Source: Lysobacter prati (GTDB lineage Bacteria; Pseudomonadota; Gammaproteobacteria; Xanthomonadales; Xanthomonadaceae). From it: 64,000 nucleotides of DNA. The notes under the pieces were generated by a model. The model was not told the origin of the DNA. It searched no databases and saw only the letters and a list, made by a program, of their open reading frames with translations. This document shows, piece after piece, positions 61,732 through 64,000 of this stretch (the stretch's first letter is position 1; each line of letters opens with the position of its first letter). Both the position numbers and the translations under genes were made by a program. The stretch lies in assembly GCF_009765215.1 (NCBI RefSeq), contig NZ_VLNV01000001.1, positions 1,178,001 to 1,242,000 on the forward strand. Direction: 5' to 3'.

Positions 61732-64000
61732 TCAGAATTTCAGCTCTGCCTTCCAGTCGCGGCGGGCCTTCGGGACGCGGATGACGACAGATTGTTGCTG
61801 CGCGTCGTAGTTCCAGTCGCCAACCACCTTCCCGTCAATCTGCAACGACGAAGGCTTTCGCGCCGCCCCATACACCGTCACTTCGACATCGCCCCACCAC
61901 GGCGCGAACCCGTCTTGCACGACGTGCGACGTCACCGTTGCCCCACGCCTTGTCACCTCGCACGCATACGCAACGCGCAGCAGCGCCCTGCTCTTGTAGG
62001 CTTGGCTCTCGCCATCGTCCTGGTACAGCGACCCGGCGCACTCACCGCCGGCCTTGGGCAGATACACCTGCAACTGCAACGGCCCGGCCGGCTTCTCGCC
62101 GGTGTGCTGCACCACCGCCTGCATCGGCACGATCGCACCGGCGCGCACGAACAGCGGCGGCGTCGCCGGGCGCGGATCGAGCTTGATCGGATCCTTCTGC
62201 GCAACCTGGCGCTGCGACGTACCAAACGCATACCACTCGCCCGGCGGCAGCACGACCTGATACGCATCCATCCGTTCGTCGCTGACCGGCGCCACGAACA
62301 GATCCGGGCCGAACAGGAAATCGCGGTCGTTGCCGTAGAACGCTTCCGCCTGCGGGTACTGCAGGAACACCGGTCGCATGATCGGCAGGCCGTTGCGCGC
62401 ATTCTCCTCGGCCGCGGTGTACAGGTACGGCATCAACCGGTAGCGAAGCTCGATGGCCTCGCGACGCAGCGCCTCGTGCTGCGGCCCGTCGACCCATGCC
62501 TCGTGCGGGCGCGTGTCGGTCGCGGCGTGGTTGCGGAACACCGGATTGAAAGCGCCGAGCTGGTACCAGCGCGTCAGCAGTTCCGGCGGCGGCGAACCGA
62601 TGAAACCGCCGACGTCGTCGCCGGCCAGCGCCATGCCCGACAGCCCCAGGCTCAGCAGGTTCGGCGTGCTCTGCGCCAGGTGGTGCCAGCTGGCGGTGTT
62701 GTCGCCGGTCCAGGTGGCGGCATAGCGCTGGGTTCCGGCGTAGGCGGCACGCGTGAGCACGAACGGGCGCTGCTCCGGCTGCAGCTTCAGCAGGCCTTCG
62801 TAAGTCGCCCGCGCATTGAGCATGCCGTAGACGTTGTGGATGGCGCGATGGTCGCGCTGGCTGCCATCGTCCATGCGGTGCACGGCATCGGGCGACATCG
62901 TGTTGCCGGGCACGTTGAACACCGACGGCTCGTTCATGTCGTTCCAATAGCCGGCCGCGCCCATCGCGCTGAACTCCCGGTACAGCCCGCCCCACCAGTC
63001 ACGAACACGCGTCAGGGTGAAGTCCGGGAACACCGCGTCGCCCGGCCACACCGGGCCTATGTACAGCGAGCCGTCCGGGTTGCGGATGAAAGCATCGGCG
63101 GCCATGCCCGAGTCGAACGGCGCGTAGCCCGTGCCCGGTGCGTGCTTGATGTGCAGGTCGGTGATCAGCACCGTGCGCAGTCCCTGCGCGCGCAGGTCGG
63201 CGATCATCTGCTCGAAGTGCGGGAACTGCTCGCGATCGACAGTGAAGGGCGCGTAGCCCTGCTGGAAGTCGATGTCTAGGTAGATCGCGTCGCTGGGAAT
63301 GCGGTGTTCGCGCAGCTGCGCGGCAATCTCGCGGACCTTGCTCTCGGGGTTGTAGCTGTAACGCGACTGGTGGAAACCCAGAGCCCACATCGGCGGCAGC
63401 GGCGTGCGGCCGGTCAGCGCGGTGTAGCGCTCCAGCACGCGCGCCGGCTGCGGGCCGGCGATGAAGTAGTAGTCGAGGGCGCCGCCTTCCGCGCCGAACG
63501 AGAAGTACTCATCCGACTCCTTGCCGAAGTCAAAGCTGCTGCGTGAGGTGTTGTCGAAGAACAGACCGTATGCGGTGCCGGCGCGCAGGCCGATGAAGAA
63601 TGGGATCGACTTGTACAACGGGTCGCTGGAACCCTGCCACCCGTAGGCATCGGAGTTCCACATCGTGAAGGCGCGACCGCGGCGATCGATCGGGCCGGCC
63701 TTGTCGCCCAGGCCATAAAAATGCCCATCGGCAGGCAATTCCTTCCAGCTGCGCACGCGCGGTCCGTGCGGGCTGTCGGACCAGGCCATCGGCATCTGCG
63801 CGGAGTCGGCCAGCAGGACCTGGCCAGTGCGATCGGCAAACTCCACGCGCAGCGGTTGCTTGCGAATCACCGCAACCACATCGCCCGACGCGATCCTGAC
63901 CGCATCGGCCGAATCGGCGACGTCGACCTTGGCCGGCGGCGCGCCGGGCACTACGGCCCACGACGGCGTCGCATCGAAGCGACCATTGGGCGCCAACGTG
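61732..64000 (-). CDS. Glycoside hydrolase family 31 alpha-glucosidase-like enzyme, N-terminus outside window
   Basis: At least 755 residues of a GH31 enzyme, which cleaves alpha-glucosides or alpha-xylosides with retention. Features in order are a galactose-mutarotase-like N-domain and YGLGDKAGPIDRRGRAFTMW. The TIM barrel carries GFHQSRYSYNPESKVREIA and LDIDFQQGYAPFTVD. The nucleophile Asp is in AGYWNDMNEPSVF and the acid/base Asp in TWTGDNTASW. A C-terminal beta domain follows (DLFVAPVSDERMDAYQVVLP). The frame is open to the window edge and an apparent TTG start at 63996 is not credible, so the true start and any signal peptide lie beyond 64000. Substrate not deducible. Confidence 0.93.
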   Translation of the reverse strand, partial: TLAPNGRFDATPSWAVVPGAPPAKVDVADSADAVRIASGDVVAVIRKQPLRVEFADRTGQVLLADSAQMPMAWSDSPHGPRVRSWKELPADGHFYGLGDKAGPIDRRGRAFTMWNSDAYGWQGSSDPLYKSIPFFIGLRAGTAYGLFFDNTSRSSFDFGKESDEYFSFGAEGGALDYYFIAGPQPARVLERYTALTGRTPLPPMWALGFHQSRYSYNPESKVREIAAQLREHRIPSDAIYLDIDFQQGYAPFTVDREQFPHFEQMIADLRAQGLRTVLITDLHIKHAPGTGYAPFDSGMAADAFIRNPDGSLYIGPVWPGDAVFPDFTLTRVRDWWGGLYREFSAMGAAGYWNDMNEPSVFNVPGNTMSPDAVHRMDDGSQRDHRAIHNVYGMLNARATYEGLLKLQPEQRPFVLTRAAYAGTQRYAATWTGDNTASWHHLAQSTPNLLSLGLSGMALAGDDVGGFIGSPPPELLTRWYQLGAFNPVFRNHAATDTRPHEAWVDGPQHEALRREAIELRYRLMPYLYTAAEENARNGLPIMRPVFLQYPQAEAFYGNDRDFLFGPDLFVAPVSDERMDAYQVVLPPGEWYAFGTSQRQVAQKDPIKLDPRPATPPLFVRAGAIVPMQAVVQHTGEKPAGPLQLQVYLPKAGGECAGSLYQDDGESQAYKSRALLRVAYACEVTRRGATVTSHVVQDGFAPWWGDVEVTVYGAARKPSSLQIDGKVVGDWNYDAQQQSVVIRVPKARRDWKAELKF

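Overview
The window comes from a high-GC gammaproteobacterium, most likely a Lysobacter-like member of the Xanthomonadaceae. This rests on protein sequence character, the bamA-lpxD-fabZ-lpxA-lpxB-rnhB order running toward dnaE without skp, many leaderless-looking starts, and families of short intergenic palindromes typical of that group. There is no prophage, insertion sequence, CRISPR array or rRNA operon. One tRNA (Leu, anticodon CAG) is present.

Layout. 0-4 kb: end of rlmB, rnr and tRNA-Leu on the minus strand, then rnk. 4-7 kb: parC and tpm. 7-21 kb: an anaerobic/denitrification block with hemN, an Fe-S FNR regulator, quinol nitric oxide reductase, nnrS, a SirB-like membrane protein, fabA-fabB, a small Cys-tailed protein, an OprO/P-like porin, copper nitrite reductase nirK, nirV, a SCO copper chaperone and azurin. 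Six FNR-type boxes (TTGAY-N4-RTCAA) lie in front of these genes. All sit where a class II activator would bind, so one sensor could switch the whole set. The module covers nitrite to N2O; no nitrate or N2O reductase lies in the window.

21-25.5 kb: asnB, preceded by what looks like a complete transcription attenuator (an Asn-rich leader peptide followed by competing hairpins), and a divergent penicillin-acylase-family enzyme. 25.5-31.4 kb: the minus-strand operon map-glnD-dapD-(arsC-like)-dapE. 31.4-53 kb: the housekeeping chain rpsB-tsf-pyrH-frr-uppS-cdsA-dxr-rseP-bamA-lpxD-fabZ-lpxA-lpxB-rnhB. It is interrupted after tsf by a sigma factor/FecR/TonB-receptor signalling locus and after pyrH by a cation-efflux gene. 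53-58 kb: a lipoprotein, a winged-helix/TPR membrane regulator and two paralogous unknown proteins related to DUF1232/YkvA. 58-64 kb: dnaE and a truncated GH31 glycosidase.

The most unusual items are the asnB attenuator, a 116-nt three-way-junction repeat present twice with an 83-nt identical core, three tandem double-hairpin units after tsf, the uncharacterised small Cys-tailed protein in the FNR regulon, and FNR-dependent promoters whose predicted start points fall on the start codon itself (hemN, nnrS).
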